Notes: generated from the sequence alone by a model not told the origin. Counted from the first letter of the stretch, positions 8,421-17,324 are shown. The stretch is DNA of 64,000 nt from Sphingomonas desiccabilis (GCF_004135605.1 NZ_SDPT01000002.1:1092373-1156372), one strand, 5' to 3'. Translations and numbers: made by a program.

Positions 8421-8797
8421 AGGCGTTGGGCGGATTGGGCGCCTTGCTGCTGCCGGCGGCACTCGCCGGGTGCCGCGGCGAGACGCCGCGCGCCGCACTC
8501 CCGCAACCCGCGGCCTTCGCTGCCTGCCAGACCTGCCATCGTACCACGCCGGGCGCCAGCGCACTCGGACCCAGCCTCGCGGGCCTTGCCGACCGGCGGG
8601 CCGGGAGCCTGCCCGGCTATGGCTATTCCCCTGCGCTGCAGAAGCTGGAGGGCCGCTGGGACGAGCCGCGGCTCACCGCATTCCTGCTTGACCCGACTGG
8701 CGTCATGCCCGGCACCCGCATGGCCTTTGCCGGGTTGGAGGACCGGAAGCAGGCGACCGAGGTCGCGCGCTACGTGCTCAGTCTTCCAGAAGAATGA
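8417..8797 (+). CDS. Lipoprotein c-type cytochrome, electron acceptor of the GMC dehydrogenase
   Basis: 126 residues with a lipoprotein signal (LLPAALAGC, lipidated Cys19) and a single haem-binding motif CQTCH at 37-41. A likely distal Met ligand lies in GVMPGTRMAF. Class I cytochrome c of normal length. The ATG at 8417 overlaps the preceding stop (ATGA), so the three genes are translationally coupled. It most likely passes electrons from the flavin subunit to the respiratory chain at the periplasmic face of the membrane. Confidence 0.88.
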   Translation: MKALGGLGALLLPAALAGCRGETPRAALPQPAAFAACQTCHRTTPGASALGPSLAGLADRRAGSLPGYGYSPALQKLEGRWDEPRLTAFLLDPTGVMPGTRMAFAGLEDRKQATEVARYVLSLPEE

Positions 8798-8816
8798 AGC
8801 GTCGGCCTGCCACTGC

Positions 8817-8905
8817 TCCCGCGTGCCCGCAAGAGGAGGGAATCAGGGGCTAACAACGCCTCAAGCGCGCTACTCTGGGCGCCCGCCTGGGCGGAGCACA
8901 GGAAG
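8817..8905. repeat. Degenerate paired repeat in the cytochrome/rimO gap
   Basis: The 342-bp gap from 8798 to 9139 has no convincing gene. It contains CTCCCGCGTGCCCGCAAGAG and, about 60 bp on, GCGCCCGCCTGGGCGGAGCAC, with GCTAACAACGCCTC between. The overall arrangement and the GGAGCAC end resemble the 88-bp family at 3591 and 52505, but it is heavily diverged. Confidence 0.35.
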
Positions 8906-9139
8906 GAGAAGTGCGGACCCTCGCATCGTCCTCTTGAAGGGAGCCGAGCCGGGTTCCGTTGGACCACGAGAGCGCTCCGCGCACTGGGTCAGGAAGGTCG
9001 AAGATGGCCTAGGAGCGGATTGGGCGGACTCAGGACATCCGCAAAACACCCCGACGGCGCCCGGCGTTCGCCGGACACCGTGGTGCTCGGAAGGCAGCCT
9101 GCTCTCCGCCGCCCGCAGCCAGGTGAGAACAGCCGCCGA

Positions 9140-10489
9140 TCAGCGGCTGACCGGCACCCCGTAGAGATCGTGCTCATCGGCATCCTCGACGAGCACCGGG
9201 ACGATGTCCCCCTGCGCCAGATGGCCGGAGTCGCGCAGGAACACCTCGCCGTCGATGCCGGGCGCGTCGGCCTGCGAGCGGCCGGTGGCACCCCCCTCGG
9301 CATCGACGTCGTCGATGATGACGGGGATGGTGCGGCCGACCTTCGCCTGGAGCTTGGCGGCCGAGATCGCGGCGGTCTTCTCCATCAGACGCGTGTAGCG
9401 TTCTTCCTTCACTTCCTCCGGCACCGGGTCCGGAAGCGTGTTGGCGGCCGCGCCCTCGACCGGCTCGAAGCGGAACGCGCCGACGCGGTCGAGCTGGGCC
9501 TCGTCCAGCCAGTCAAGGAGGTACTGGAAGTCCTCCTCGGTCTCGCCGGGGAAGCCGACCACGAAGGACGAGCGGATCGCGATGTCCGGGCAGATCGCCC
9601 GCCAGCCGCGCAGGCGCTCGAGCACCTTGGCGTCGTTGGCCGGGCGCTTCATCGTGCGCAGCACCTTGGGGCTGGCATGCTGGAACGGGATGTCGAGGTA
9701 GGGGACGACCAGCCCCTGCGCCATCAGCGGGATGACCTGCTCGACGTGCGGATAGGGGTAGACATAGTGCAGCCGCACCCACACCGGCTGGTCGGGCGTG
9801 CCGAGTTTGCCGAGCTCGCGGGCGAGATCGGTCATGTGCGGGCGGACTTCCTCGCCCTTCCAGAGGCGCGGCTGGTCGCGGATGTCGATGCCGTAGGCTG
9901 AGGTGTCCTGGCTGATGACCAGCAGCTCGCGGGTGCCCGCCGCAACCAGCTTTTCGGCTTCGCGCAGGATCGCGTCGGGCCGCCGCGAGGCCAGATCGCC
10001 GCGGATCGACGGGATGATGCAGAAGGAGCAGCGGTGATTGCAGCCTTCGGAGATCTTCAGATAGCTGTAGTGGCGCGGCGTGAGCTTGAGCCCCGCCTCC
10101 GGCACCAGATCGACGAAGGGCGAGGGGATCGGCGGCGCCGCCTCGTGCACGGCCTCGACGACCGATTCGTACTGGTGCGCGCCGGTGATCGCGAGGACGT
10201 TGGGGAAGCGCGCGCGGATCGCCGCGGCCTCGTCGCCCATGCAGCCGGTGACGATGACGCGGCCGTTCTCGGCGATGGCCTCGCCGATCGCCTCCAGGCT
10301 CTCCTCCTTGGCGGAGTCGAGGAAGCCGCAGGTGTTGACGAGCACCACGTCCGCGCCGGCATAGTCCGGCGACAGGCCGTAGCCGTCGCTACGCAGCTTG
10401 GTGAGGATCCGTTCGCTGTCGACGAGGTTCTTCGGACAGCCGAGCGAAACCATCCCCACTTTCGGGGCTTCGGGAAGTCTGGTTGCCAT
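9140..10489 (-). CDS. rimO: Ribosomal protein S12 methylthiotransferase RimO
   Basis: A radical-SAM enzyme that adds a methylthio group to an aspartate of ribosomal protein S12. 449 residues in the usual order. The UPF0004 domain has SLGCPKN, NTCGF and TGCMG (three Cys for the second 4Fe-4S cluster). The radical-SAM core has [14 protein letters not shown] (CxxxCxxC), and a C-terminal TRAM domain ends at [18 protein letters not shown] and the S12-type CIIPSIRG favour RimO over MiaB. It is transcribed alone; the ATG at 10489 gives [20 protein letters not shown]. Confidence 0.95.
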   Translation of the reverse strand: MATRLPEAPKVGMVSLGCPKNLVDSERILTKLRSDGYGLSPDYAGADVVLVNTCGFLDSAKEESLEAIGEAIAENGRVIVTGCMGDEAAAIRARFPNVLAITGAHQYESVVEAVHEAAPPIPSPFVDLVPEAGLKLTPRHYSYLKISEGCNHRCSFCIIPSIRGDLASRRPDAILREAEKLVAAGTRELLVISQDTSAYGIDIRDQPRLWKGEEVRPHMTDLARELGKLGTPDQPVWVRLHYVYPYPHVEQVIPLMAQGLVVPYLDIPFQHASPKVLRTMKRPANDAKVLERLRGWRAICPDIAIRSSFVVGFPGETEEDFQYLLDWLDEAQLDRVGAFRFEPVEGAAANTLPDPVPEEVKEERYTRLMEKTAAISAAKLQAKVGRTIPVIIDDVDAEGGATGRSQADAPGIDGEVFLRDSGHLAQGDIVPVLVEDADEHDLYGVPVSR

Positions 10490-10563
10490 GATCGCCGGGC
10501 GACATAGTGATTTCCTGCCAAAAAGATAGAGGCAGGAATGCGTTGGCGCCGCTCAGCCGACCC

Positions 10564-10920
10564 TCAAGCGGCAGGCGCGCGGAACACGAACCAGGCGCCG
10601 AGCGCGATCAGCCCGAAGCCGATCAGGTGGTTCACCGTGATCTTCTGCCCCAGGTAGAGCACGGAAAAGGCGCAGAAGATCGCCAGCGTGATCACCTCCT
10701 GCATCGCCTTGAGCTGGGCAGCCGAATAGACCTGCGCGCCGATCCGGTTGGCGGGCACGGCCAAGCAATATTCGAAGAAGGCGATGCCCCAGCTGCCCAG
10801 GATGATCAGCAGCATCGGCGCGCTGCGGACCTTCAGATGCCCGTACCAGGCAAAGGTCATGAACAGGTTCGAGCAGACCAGCAGCAGGATCGGCAGCAGC
10901 CGGGTCGCGACCTCCGACAT
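10564..10920 (-). CDS. DMT-like DUF486 family membrane protein
   Basis: 118 residues with four predicted membrane helices (starting at LLPILLLVCSNLFMTFAWYGHL and ending FGLIALGAWFVF). It contains KAMQEVITLAIFCAFSVLYLG, characteristic of DUF486, a small family in the drug/metabolite transporter superfamily with no established substrate. Its ATG overlaps the stop of the upstream potassium channel gene by one base, so the two are probably co-transcribed. Confidence 0.85.
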   Translation of the reverse strand: MSEVATRLLPILLLVCSNLFMTFAWYGHLKVRSAPMLLIILGSWGIAFFEYCLAVPANRIGAQVYSAAQLKAMQEVITLAIFCAFSVLYLGQKITVNHLIGFGLIALGAWFVFRAPAA

Positions 10921-11963
10921 CAGGGGAGCGTCGGCCCGGAGGCCATTTTCCGGTTCGGGACGATCTCGACGATCAGGTCTCCGGCCTGGAGCGATGCCGC
11001 TTCGGCTTCGGCGAAGCTGAAAAAGCGGTCGCCGCGGTAGACGCGCACACCGAGTCCCGTCGTGATCGCCGAAAGCGGATTTCCCACCTCCTCCGGCCGG
11101 ACGGGCCGCTCCGACAAGGCCACGGGCCCGCCGATGGAGGCGAGATCGTTGATATAGTCCGCCATGTGCGGTCCGCGGCAGGACCCGGCCAGCAGCAATC
11201 CGGCGAAGCTCACCGGATTGATCACCGTGGTGGCACCCGCCGCCCGGGCAGGCAGTTCGTTGTCCTCAGCCTTGACGATGATGCTGATCGGCAGACTGGG
11301 GGCGAGATGGCGCGCGGTGAGCGTAACCAGGATGGAGGTATCGTCCCGCCCGGCTGCCGCGATCATCGTCTTAGCGCTGCCAACGCGCACGTCCTGCAGC
11401 ACCGTGTCGCGGGTGGCGTCGCCCTGCAGCACCGTGCATCCCACCGCTTCTGCCGCGGCGATGTTCGCCGGATCGCAATCGACGACCACGATCCGCTCGG
11501 GCTGCTCGCCGCGTGCGATCAGTTCCGCGACCGCCTCGGATCCCGTCTTTCCGAAGCCCGCGACGATCACATGGCCTTCGAGATTTCTTTGGATGCGTCC
11601 CATCAGCCATCGGTCCCAGGTGCGTCGAAGCACGAATTGATAAGTGGTGCCGATGAACAGCAGCACCACGAACACGCGGATCGGCGTGACGATCAGCGCG
11701 TCGAACAGCCGCGCGCGCTCGGACACCGGCGCGATGTCTCCATAGCCCGTCGTCGTGATCGAGATCATCGTGAAATAGATGACGTCGACGAAACTGACGA
11801 CCCCATCATAATTGTCGCGCAGCCCGGCGCGGTCGAACCAATGGACGCTGATCGCGAGCCCGAGGAGCGCGAGCACTGCCAATACCCGCCAGGCGATCTG
11901 TGCCCAGATCGGAGTCTGGGAGGCTCGCCGCAGCGTGCGGTGCGAGAGTTCGCGCCGGTTCAC
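10920..11963 (-). CDS. Two-TM potassium channel with RCK (TrkA-N/TrkA-C) domains
   Basis: 347 residues. An N-terminal basic region is followed by TM1 (about 25-43), a pore loop with selectivity filter TTTGYGD at 70-76 and TM2 (about 88-107). A cytosolic RCK nucleotide-binding domain has GHVIVAGFGKTGSEAVAEL and acidic VVVDCDP, and a TrkA-C domain is at the end. This is the architecture of bacterial Kch/MthK-type ligand-gated K+ channels; the ligand is unknown. The gene overlaps the LysM/M23 lipoprotein gene upstream by 4 bp and DUF486 downstream by 1 bp, forming a tight three-gene unit. Confidence 0.9.
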   Translation of the reverse strand: MNRRELSHRTLRRASQTPIWAQIAWRVLAVLALLGLAISVHWFDRAGLRDNYDGVVSFVDVIYFTMISITTTGYGDIAPVSERARLFDALIVTPIRVFVVLLFIGTTYQFVLRRTWDRWLMGRIQRNLEGHVIVAGFGKTGSEAVAELIARGEQPERIVVVDCDPANIAAAEAVGCTVLQGDATRDTVLQDVRVGSAKTMIAAAGRDDTSILVTLTARHLAPSLPISIIVKAEDNELPARAAGATTVINPVSFAGLLLAGSCRGPHMADYINDLASIGGPVALSERPVRPEEVGNPLSAITTGLGVRVYRGDRFFSFAEAEAASLQAGDLIVEIVPNRKMASGPTLP

Positions 11964-13039
11964 CGTGCGGGCAGCTTGGAAAGCGGATCGACGGGCGCGC
12001 GCCCCTGGCGGATCTCGAAGTGGAGTTGCGGCCGGGCGGCATAGCCGGTCTCCCCCGAAACCGCGATCTGCTGGCCGCGCTTGACCGACTGGCCCCGCTG
12101 GACGAGCAACTCTTTCGCATGGCCATAGACGCTGGTGTAGCGGTCGCCGTGCCGGAGGATGACCACGCCCCCAAGACCCGGCACGCCGCTGCCGGCATAG
12201 GCGACGACGCCGTCCGCCGCCGCCAGGACGGGCGTGCCGAGCGGCACCGCAATCTTGATGCCGTCGTTCCGCTCGCCGCTTTCACCCGCGCCGAAGCGTT
12301 TCACGACGGTGCCGCTGGCCGGCCACTGGAACTGACCGGCGAGGCGCGCGGGCGGAGCCACCGCAGCACTGGGGGGCAGCACGCGGGCGGGCGAAGCGGT
12401 GGCTCGGGCGGGCTTGTCCTCCGGCTCGATCGCCGGCTCGCCGCCGGTCAGGATGTCGTCGATGTCGAGGCGGAAGGCGGCGGCCCGTTCGGCGACGCTC
12501 ATGCCGGCCGTTGCCGCCGCGCCCGGGATCAGGATCCGCTGTCCGGTGCGGAGGATATAGGGGTCCTCCAGGCCATTAGCGGCAACGATCTTCGACCAGG
12601 GCACGCCATAGGCGCGGGCGATGGCGATGCCGGTCTGCCCCTCGCGCACCAGATGGTAGCGGCCGCCCGGAATGGCGAGCTTCTGCCCTGGATAGATGGT
12701 GAAGGGCGGGGCGAGACCGTTGGCGCGCGCGATCGCTTCCGATCCCGCGCCCGTCTTGTTCGCGATGGCGCGCAGCGTCTCCCCACGGGCTACGGTGTGC
12801 ACGTCCTGCGCAACCGTTCGGGCGTCCGCCACGACGCGGTTGACCTCCCACGCGGGCGGCGCGGTCGGCGGTGCAGTCACCCCTTCCGCCTGCGTCGGCG
12901 CGCGGTCTGGCCGATCGTCCGGCGGCCCTGCAACCGTTGTGGACGGGATCTGTTGCGGGCGGCCGCCGGGAATGCAGGCACCCAGCAGCCCCAGTGCCAG
13001 CAGGGGCAGGGCGCGGCAGCAAGCGCGTCGGCCGATCAT
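11960..13039 (-). CDS. NlpD-like lipoprotein with two LysM domains and a degenerate M23 domain
   Basis: A 359-residue cell-wall lipoprotein: signal and lipobox (ALGLLGAC, Cys22), two LysM repeats (HTVARGETLRAIAN and YHLVREGQTGIAIARAYG) and a C-terminal LytM/M23 domain. The usual zinc-binding H-x-G-x-D is NDGIKIA and the HxH motif is QLHFE, so zinc ligands are missing. By analogy with NlpD/EnvC it is more likely an amidase activator in septum splitting than a peptidase. The ATG at 13039 with GGAGGGGGA upstream is preferred to the longer open frame. The stop overlaps the channel start. Confidence 0.85.
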   Translation of the reverse strand: MIGRRACCRALPLLALGLLGACIPGGRPQQIPSTTVAGPPDDRPDRAPTQAEGVTAPPTAPPAWEVNRVVADARTVAQDVHTVARGETLRAIANKTGAGSEAIARANGLAPPFTIYPGQKLAIPGGRYHLVREGQTGIAIARAYGVPWSKIVAANGLEDPYILRTGQRILIPGAAATAGMSVAERAAAFRLDIDDILTGGEPAIEPEDKPARATASPARVLPPSAAVAPPARLAGQFQWPASGTVVKRFGAGESGERNDGIKIAVPLGTPVLAAADGVVAYAGSGVPGLGGVVILRHGDRYTSVYGHAKELLVQRGQSVKRGQQIAVSGETGYAARPQLHFEIRQGRAPVDPLSKLPAR

Positions 13040-13080
13040 GCGTTCCCCCTCCATCCCTTGCCTGCCCCGCAAACCGGTCT

Positions 13081-14361
13081 TCAGCGCGTCGGCGCGAGCG
13101 TCTCCAGTCCGCCCAGATAGGGCTGCAGCACGTCCGGTACGCCGACGCTGCCGTCGCCACGCTGATAATTTTCCAACACTGCCACGAGCGTACGGCCGAC
13201 GGCCAGGCCCGAGCCGTTGAGCGTGTGGACGAAGCGCGTCGCCTTTTCACCCTCCGGCCGGAAGCGTGCGTTCATCCGGCGTGCCTGGAAATCGGCGCAG
13301 GTGGAGCAGCTCGAGATTTCGCGATAGCGATCCTGGCCGGGCAGCCACACCTCCAGATCGTAGGTGCGGGCCGCCGAGAAGCCCATGTCGCCGGTGCACA
13401 GCTTCATGCGACGGAAGGGCAGGCCGAGACGCGTGAGGATGTCCTCGGCCGCCGCCGTCATGCGCTCATGCTCCGCTTCCGACTGCTCGGGCGTGGTGAT
13501 CGAGACCATCTCCGCCTTTTCGAACTGGTGCTGGCGGATGAAGCCGCGCGTGTCGCGACCCGCCGCACCCGCTTCGGAGCGGAAGCAGGCGGTAAGCGCG
13601 GTAAAGCGCAACGGGAGTTCCGTTTCGCTCAGGATCTTGCCGGCAACGATGTTGGTGAGGCTCACCTCGGCAGTGGGGATCAGCCAGCGGCCGTCGGTGG
13701 TGCGGAACAGGTCCTCGGCGAACTTGGGGAGCTGCCCGGTTCCGAACACCGCCTCGTCGCGGACCAGCAGGGGCGGCACCACCTGCTCGAAGCCGTGCGC
13801 GTCGGAGAGCGTGTCGAGCATGAACTGGCCGAGCGCGCGGTGCAGCCGTGCGGCGCCCCCCCGAACCAACGTGAAGCGCGCGCCGGACAGCGCAGCGCCC
13901 GTTTCGAAGTCGAGGCCGATCGCGGGGCCGATCGCGTCGTGCTCCCGGACGGCGAAGTCGAAGTTCGGCCGCTCGCCGCGCTCGTGCACCAGGACGTTGT
14001 CTTCCTCACCCGCGCCTTCGGGCACATCCGCGAGGGGCAGGTTGGGGATCGCCGCAAGGCGGCCTGCGAGTTCCTCCCCCAGGGTGCGCTCCTCCGCCTC
14101 CAGGGCGGGCAGCCGCTCCTTGAGGACCGCCACCTCCGCCATCAGCGCCGCAGCGGTTTCCTCGTCGCGCTTCGCCTTGGCAGCACCGATCGCCTTCGAC
14201 GCCTCGTTGCGGCGTGCCTGGCCCTGCTGCAGTTCGGTCACCAGCGCGCGGTGGCGCTCGCCGAGGGCGACCAGTTCGGCCGCGGTGCCGGGCAGGCCCC
14301 GGCGAGCGAGCACTGCGTCAAAAGCTGCGGGATCGTCGCGGATCAAGCGGATGTCGTGCAT
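13081..14361 (-). CDS. serS: Seryl-tRNA synthetase
   Basis: Charges tRNA-Ser and tRNA-Sec-like species with serine. 426 residues: an N-terminal long coiled-coil tRNA-binding arm, then a class II catalytic core. Motif 2 is in [20 protein letters not shown] and motif 3 in [18 protein letters not shown]. The start ATG at 14361 yields [22 protein letters not shown], the standard SerRS beginning; the open frame upstream of it is unrelated. It precedes the NlpD-like gene by about 40 bp and is probably in the same transcription unit. Confidence 0.95.
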   Translation of the reverse strand: MHDIRLIRDDPAAFDAVLARRGLPGTAAELVALGERHRALVTELQQGQARRNEASKAIGAAKAKRDEETAAALMAEVAVLKERLPALEAEERTLGEELAGRLAAIPNLPLADVPEGAGEEDNVLVHERGERPNFDFAVREHDAIGPAIGLDFETGAALSGARFTLVRGGAARLHRALGQFMLDTLSDAHGFEQVVPPLLVRDEAVFGTGQLPKFAEDLFRTTDGRWLIPTAEVSLTNIVAGKILSETELPLRFTALTACFRSEAGAAGRDTRGFIRQHQFEKAEMVSITTPEQSEAEHERMTAAAEDILTRLGLPFRRMKLCTGDMGFSAARTYDLEVWLPGQDRYREISSCSTCADFQARRMNARFRPEGEKATRFVHTLNGSGLAVGRTLVAVLENYQRGDGSVGVPDVLQPYLGGLETLAPTR

Positions 14362-14413
14362 GGCCGCGGCTATGGCGGCGCCGTCCGCGCGGTGCAAGCC
14401 GCAAGACAAGGCG

Positions 14414-14440
14414 GGAAACCTGTGCCGCGAGCGGTGCGTT
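14414..14440 (+). promoter_or_regulatory. Possible EcfG (general stress) promoter for the host-attachment gene
   Basis: GGAAAC, a 17-nt spacer, then CGTT resembles the alphaproteobacterial EcfG consensus GGAAC-N16/17-CGTT with one deviation in the -35. It lies 34 bp before the ATG at 14474. Stress control is an inference. Confidence 0.3.
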
Positions 14441-14473
14441 GGGCTGGCAACTGGAACGAGAGGAGACCCTACC

Positions 14474-14983
14474 ATGCAGATTCCCCACGACGCCTTCGTG
14501 CTCGTCGCCGACGGCCGCAAGATGCTGTTCCTGCGCAATGAGGGTGACGCGGTGCAGCCGAACCTGCAGGTCGAGGCGAAGGAAATCCACCCCAACCCCA
14601 AGGACGGCGACCAGAAGCGCGACGCAGCCGGAGCCGCCTCGTCGACCCAGTCGGGCCCTGGGGCACCCGCGGTTGCGCGGAACGGCTCGATGCACGCGCA
14701 GGGGGGCGGTGCGCAGTTTGCACCTTCCCGCGGGACGTTCGAGGAAACCGACTTCCACCAGCTGGAGGAGGACCGATTTGCGGCAGAGACCGCAGAGATG
14801 CTGCGCAAGCGCGCGCTCAGCAACGAGTTCGACAAGCTGATCATTGTCGCGCCGCCCAAGACGCTGGGCGAACTTCGCAAGCACTACCACAAGGAAGTTA
14901 GCAGCCGGCTGGTCGGCGAACTGGACAAGGACCTGACCGGCCATCCGGTGGATCAGATCGAGCGCCTTCTGCTCGACGCCTGA
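14474..14983 (+). CDS. Host attachment family protein (AtsE-like)
   Basis: 169 residues matching the family annotated as required for attachment to host cells. It opens [25 protein letters not shown], has a Gly/Ser/Ala-rich middle and ends with the conserved helix region [20 protein letters not shown] followed by VPVDQIE-like [11 protein letters not shown]. The fold resembles the eRF1/pelota-type domain; a role in attachment was named from plant-associated Agrobacterium, and the molecular activity is unknown. GAGGAGA lies just upstream of the ATG. It is monocistronic, with a strong terminator after it. Confidence 0.85.
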   Translation: MQIPHDAFVLVADGRKMLFLRNEGDAVQPNLQVEAKEIHPNPKDGDQKRDAAGAASSTQSGPGAPAVARNGSMHAQGGGAQFAPSRGTFEETDFHQLEEDRFAAETAEMLRKRALSNEFDKLIIVAPPKTLGELRKHYHKEVSSRLVGELDKDLTGHPVDQIERLLLDA

Positions 14984-15007
14984 CGCGACCGAGCGCCGAA
15001 GGAGGGA

Positions 15008-15038
15008 AGGGCCGCGCGAGGCGATCGCGCGGCCTTTT
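15008..15038 (+). terminator. Rho-independent terminator after the host-attachment gene
   Basis: GGCCGCGCGA, a 5-nt loop and TCGCGCGGCC, followed by TTTTCT. A 10-bp perfect stem with a T-run, 25 bp after the stop codon. It also faces the convergent repeat-protein gene. Confidence 0.85.
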
Positions 15039-15058
15039 CTATGCGGAGACCTCCGACA

Positions 15059-15940
15059 CTATGCGGAGGGCTCCGATTGGGGCTTGCGGGCGAGGCGGCG
15101 GCGGGCAATCAGCGCCGCGGCGGCACCGCCGAACAGCAGCAGCATCGGCGGCGCGGGCACCGGGGCGGGTGGCCCTGGAGGGCCTGGAGGGCCCGGCGGA
15201 TGGCCATGCGAGCTGCCGGAACTGGTCGAGGTCGAGCTGGACGTCGAGGAGGAACTCGATGTCGAGGACGAGGTGGAGGTCGATGACCCGCCGCTGCTTG
15301 TTGAGGTCGACGATCCGCCGGTGGACGTCGACGTCGAGGAACCGCCCGTCGACGTCGAGGATCCCCCGGTCGACGTCGAGGTGGAGGAGCCACCCGTTGA
15401 AGTGGAGGAGCCGCCGGTCGAAGTGGAGGATCCTCCGGTCGAAGTCGAGGATCCTCCAGTCGACGTCGAGCCCCCGCTCGAACTGGAACTCGTGGTCGAG
15501 GAGATGACGATGCCGCTCGAGCCGCCGGTGCCGCCCACGAAGCCACCGCCGCCGAAGAAACCACCGCCGTAGAAGCCACCGCCTCCGGTGCCGCCGACGA
15601 CGACCGGCTCGCTGCTACCGCCGCTCGACGCAACCGGCGCCTCGCCGCTCGAACCCACATACACCGGCGGCGGAGACGAGGGTTCTGGCGCTCCGGCGAC
15701 CGTCACCACGGGCGGCGGACAGGCGGCGGCCGTCACCACCGGATTGCGGAGCAGCCGCTTGGTCGGGCGCGGCGTTTCCTGGCGGGCGACTCGCTTCTTC
15801 GGGACGATCCGCTTGGTGATGCCGTAGCTGGTCGGGTTCTCGGCCACGTGCACGGCGCCGCCTCCGACCAACGCACCACCACAGGCGCATGCACAGAGTT
15901 TCGCCAAGGCCATACGAACCGACATAGTGCCACTCTTCAT
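15059..15940 (-). CDS. Secreted Ser/Thr/Gly-repeat protein with PEP-CTERM-like C-terminus
   Basis: 293 residues. An N-terminal signal region (MALAKLCACACGGALVGGG) is followed by a basic Pro-rich segment, then a Gly-rich patch (GGGGFYGGGFFGGGGF) and about nine tandem GGS(S)TST units with (ST)n extensions. A PPGPPGPP linker precedes a tail VPAPPMLLLFGGAAAALIA followed by RRRLARK. The tail resembles exosortase sorting signals, with VPAP replacing VPEP. Low-complexity Ser/Thr stretches before such a tail often carry glycans and span the wall or matrix. Function unknown. The repeats are near-identical at DNA level, so copy number may vary. Start could also be the ATG five codons in. Confidence 0.7.
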   Translation of the reverse strand: MKSGTMSVRMALAKLCACACGGALVGGGAVHVAENPTSYGITKRIVPKKRVARQETPRPTKRLLRNPVVTAAACPPPVVTVAGAPEPSSPPPVYVGSSGEAPVASSGGSSEPVVVGGTGGGGFYGGGFFGGGGFVGGTGGSSGIVISSTTSSSSSGGSTSTGGSSTSTGGSSTSTGGSSTSTGGSSTSTSTGGSSTSTGGSSTSTSTGGSSTSTSSGGSSTSTSSSTSSSSSTSSSTSTSSGSSHGHPPGPPGPPGPPAPVPAPPMLLLFGGAAAALIARRRLARKPQSEPSA

Positions 15941-16320
15941 CTTTGGCAGGAGTCGCAGCCGTCGGATGACGGCCGCACCACGCTCGCACGCACCGGGTCC
16001 GGCACGCTCAGCAACGCGTCAGACCATTAACGCTTCTATAACCATATCGCGCCGGCAGATCACGTCCTTCTGCGACCCGCGAGGTCGCCTGTGTCGTTAT
16101 GGCACGAACCTGGCTTGGTCCCGCTGGGGAACATTGCTGCGACGTTTGAAGTCCTCGCGCGACAGGTCGCAGAAATTCCCCGAAGTTGATCGGGATAAAA
16201 GCGAGTGTTCCTGCGATCTTGTGCGCTTGTGATGGCTTGTGCTTGTCAGTATAGGCGCGCCAGGCACAGGCGGTTCCCCCGCCAGTACGTTCGGGCGGGA
16301 GACCGGGGTGGAGAGTGGGG
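15941..16320. other. 380-bp divergent intergenic region, no gene seen
   Basis: Separates the repeat-protein gene from dksA and must carry both promoters. It is less G+C-rich than its surroundings near 16020-16240. I find no ORF with family signal, no tRNA and no clear hairpin terminator; the AT-containing TTGTCAGTATAGG at about 16242 is a weak -10 candidate for dksA. Confidence 0.4.
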
Positions 16321-16788
16321 ATGGCAAGTGTTTTCGATTTGACCGGGCAATCTGACACACCGCCCGCTGCGGCCAATGATCAGGTCGCCGACGGCTATCG
16401 TCCAACTCCGGACGAGCCGTTCATGAACCTGCGGCAGCAGGCGTATTTTCGGCAAAAGCTGCTCGCGTGGAAGGAAGCGATCCACCGCGAGGCACAGGGC
16501 ACGCTTTCCCAGTTGCAGGTGGACTCTCTTCGCGAGGCGGATCTGACCGACCGCGCATCGAGCGAGACCGATTGGTCCATCGAACTGCGTACCCGCGACC
16601 GCCAGCGCAAGCTGATCGCAAAGATCGATGCGGCGCTCCGTCGCATCGAAGATGGCGAATATGGCTATTGCGAGGTCACCGGCGAGCCGATCTCGCTGGG
16701 CCGCCTCGAAGCGCGGCCGATCGCGACGATGACTGTCGAAGCGCAGGAGCGGCACGAACGGCAGGAGAAGATCTCCCGGGAGGAATAG
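16321..16788 (+). CDS. dksA: RNA polymerase-binding transcription factor DksA
   Basis: 155 residues. DksA binds the secondary channel of RNA polymerase and works with ppGpp to reset rRNA and amino-acid promoters. The central coiled coil (RQQAYFRQKLLAWKEAIHRE to IAKIDAALRRIEDGEYGYC) carries the expected DRAS tip residues (TDRASSETD). The zinc finger keeps only one cysteine (CEVTGEPISLGRLEARP, then ATMTVEAQERHE), so zinc is probably not bound, as in other alphaproteobacterial DksAs. ATG at 16321 chosen over a GTG two codons earlier. Confidence 0.93.
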   Translation: MASVFDLTGQSDTPPAAANDQVADGYRPTPDEPFMNLRQQAYFRQKLLAWKEAIHREAQGTLSQLQVDSLREADLTDRASSETDWSIELRTRDRQRKLIAKIDAALRRIEDGEYGYCEVTGEPISLGRLEARPIATMTVEAQERHERQEKISREE

Positions 16789-16971
16789 GCTCCCGCCGGC
16801 CCAGGATTAACTTTTGGGTAAGGAGTTGCTGGTTGAGGTCTGCCGAAGCATGCGTTCGGAGTAGATAGGATCAGCGAGGACAATTCCCCCGAGGGCCGCC
16901 ACAAGCGAGCCCAGGATCGCGACAGCCTCCTGCTCACCGCCACGCTGCGGCGAGTAGGGCGCGGCGATCCG

Positions 16972-17214
16972 GTGCCGGTGCGCATCAGGAATCTTTCGGC
17001 AGGTGGCCTGATGGCGGAGCACGGGCCGGTGCTGCCCGTGGGCGCCGAAGTCGAAATCGACCTGCGAGGCGTCGGCCTCGTGCGGGGAGTCGTGGCCTGG
17101 TCCACCGAAGGGCGCGTCGGCATCGCCTTCGTGGAGGAGATCGATCCCAAGGCGGCGCGCAAGCCAGTGGCTGTCCGTACGCCCGAGGCAAAGCCGCTCA
17201 AGCGTCCGCTCTGA
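16972..17214 (+). CDS. PilZ domain protein (start unclear, probably longer)
   Basis: A c-di-GMP-binding type PilZ domain. The sequence VRIRNLSAGGLMAE provides the (D/N)xSxxG motif, followed by VEIDLRGVGLVRGVVAW and GRVGIAF. The usual RxxxR half of the ligand site is encoded upstream in the same frame (GRHKRAQDRDSLLLTATLRR, about 16888-16950). That frame is open from 16837 but offers no ATG, GTG or TTG before 16972. So the annotated start is the first canonical codon and probably truncates the protein; a CTG start at about 16840, a frameshift near 16860 or decay are alternatives. Part of the dksA-YdcH-DUF1465 neighbourhood. Confidence 0.65.
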   Translation: MPVRIRNLSAGGLMAEHGPVLPVGAEVEIDLRGVGLVRGVVAWSTEGRVGIAFVEEIDPKAARKPVAVRTPEAKPLKRPL

Positions 17215-17324
17215 TCCTGCACCGCGGCGGGGAGGCGCCCACGGCTGGAGGTGCGCTTGCCCTCCGGCACGCCGGGCTCTGGCGGACGGTGGGGCGCGGA
17301 CCGATCGACCCGCGCCCGAAGGCG

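Noticed and set aside
15084..15572. Long plus-strand frame encoding Glu/Val/Asp/Pro repeats (VEEPPVEVEDPP-like)
   Set aside because: It is the reverse complement of the Ser/Thr/Gly repeat gene; the minus-strand frame has a signal peptide and sorting tail, whereas this one has neither.
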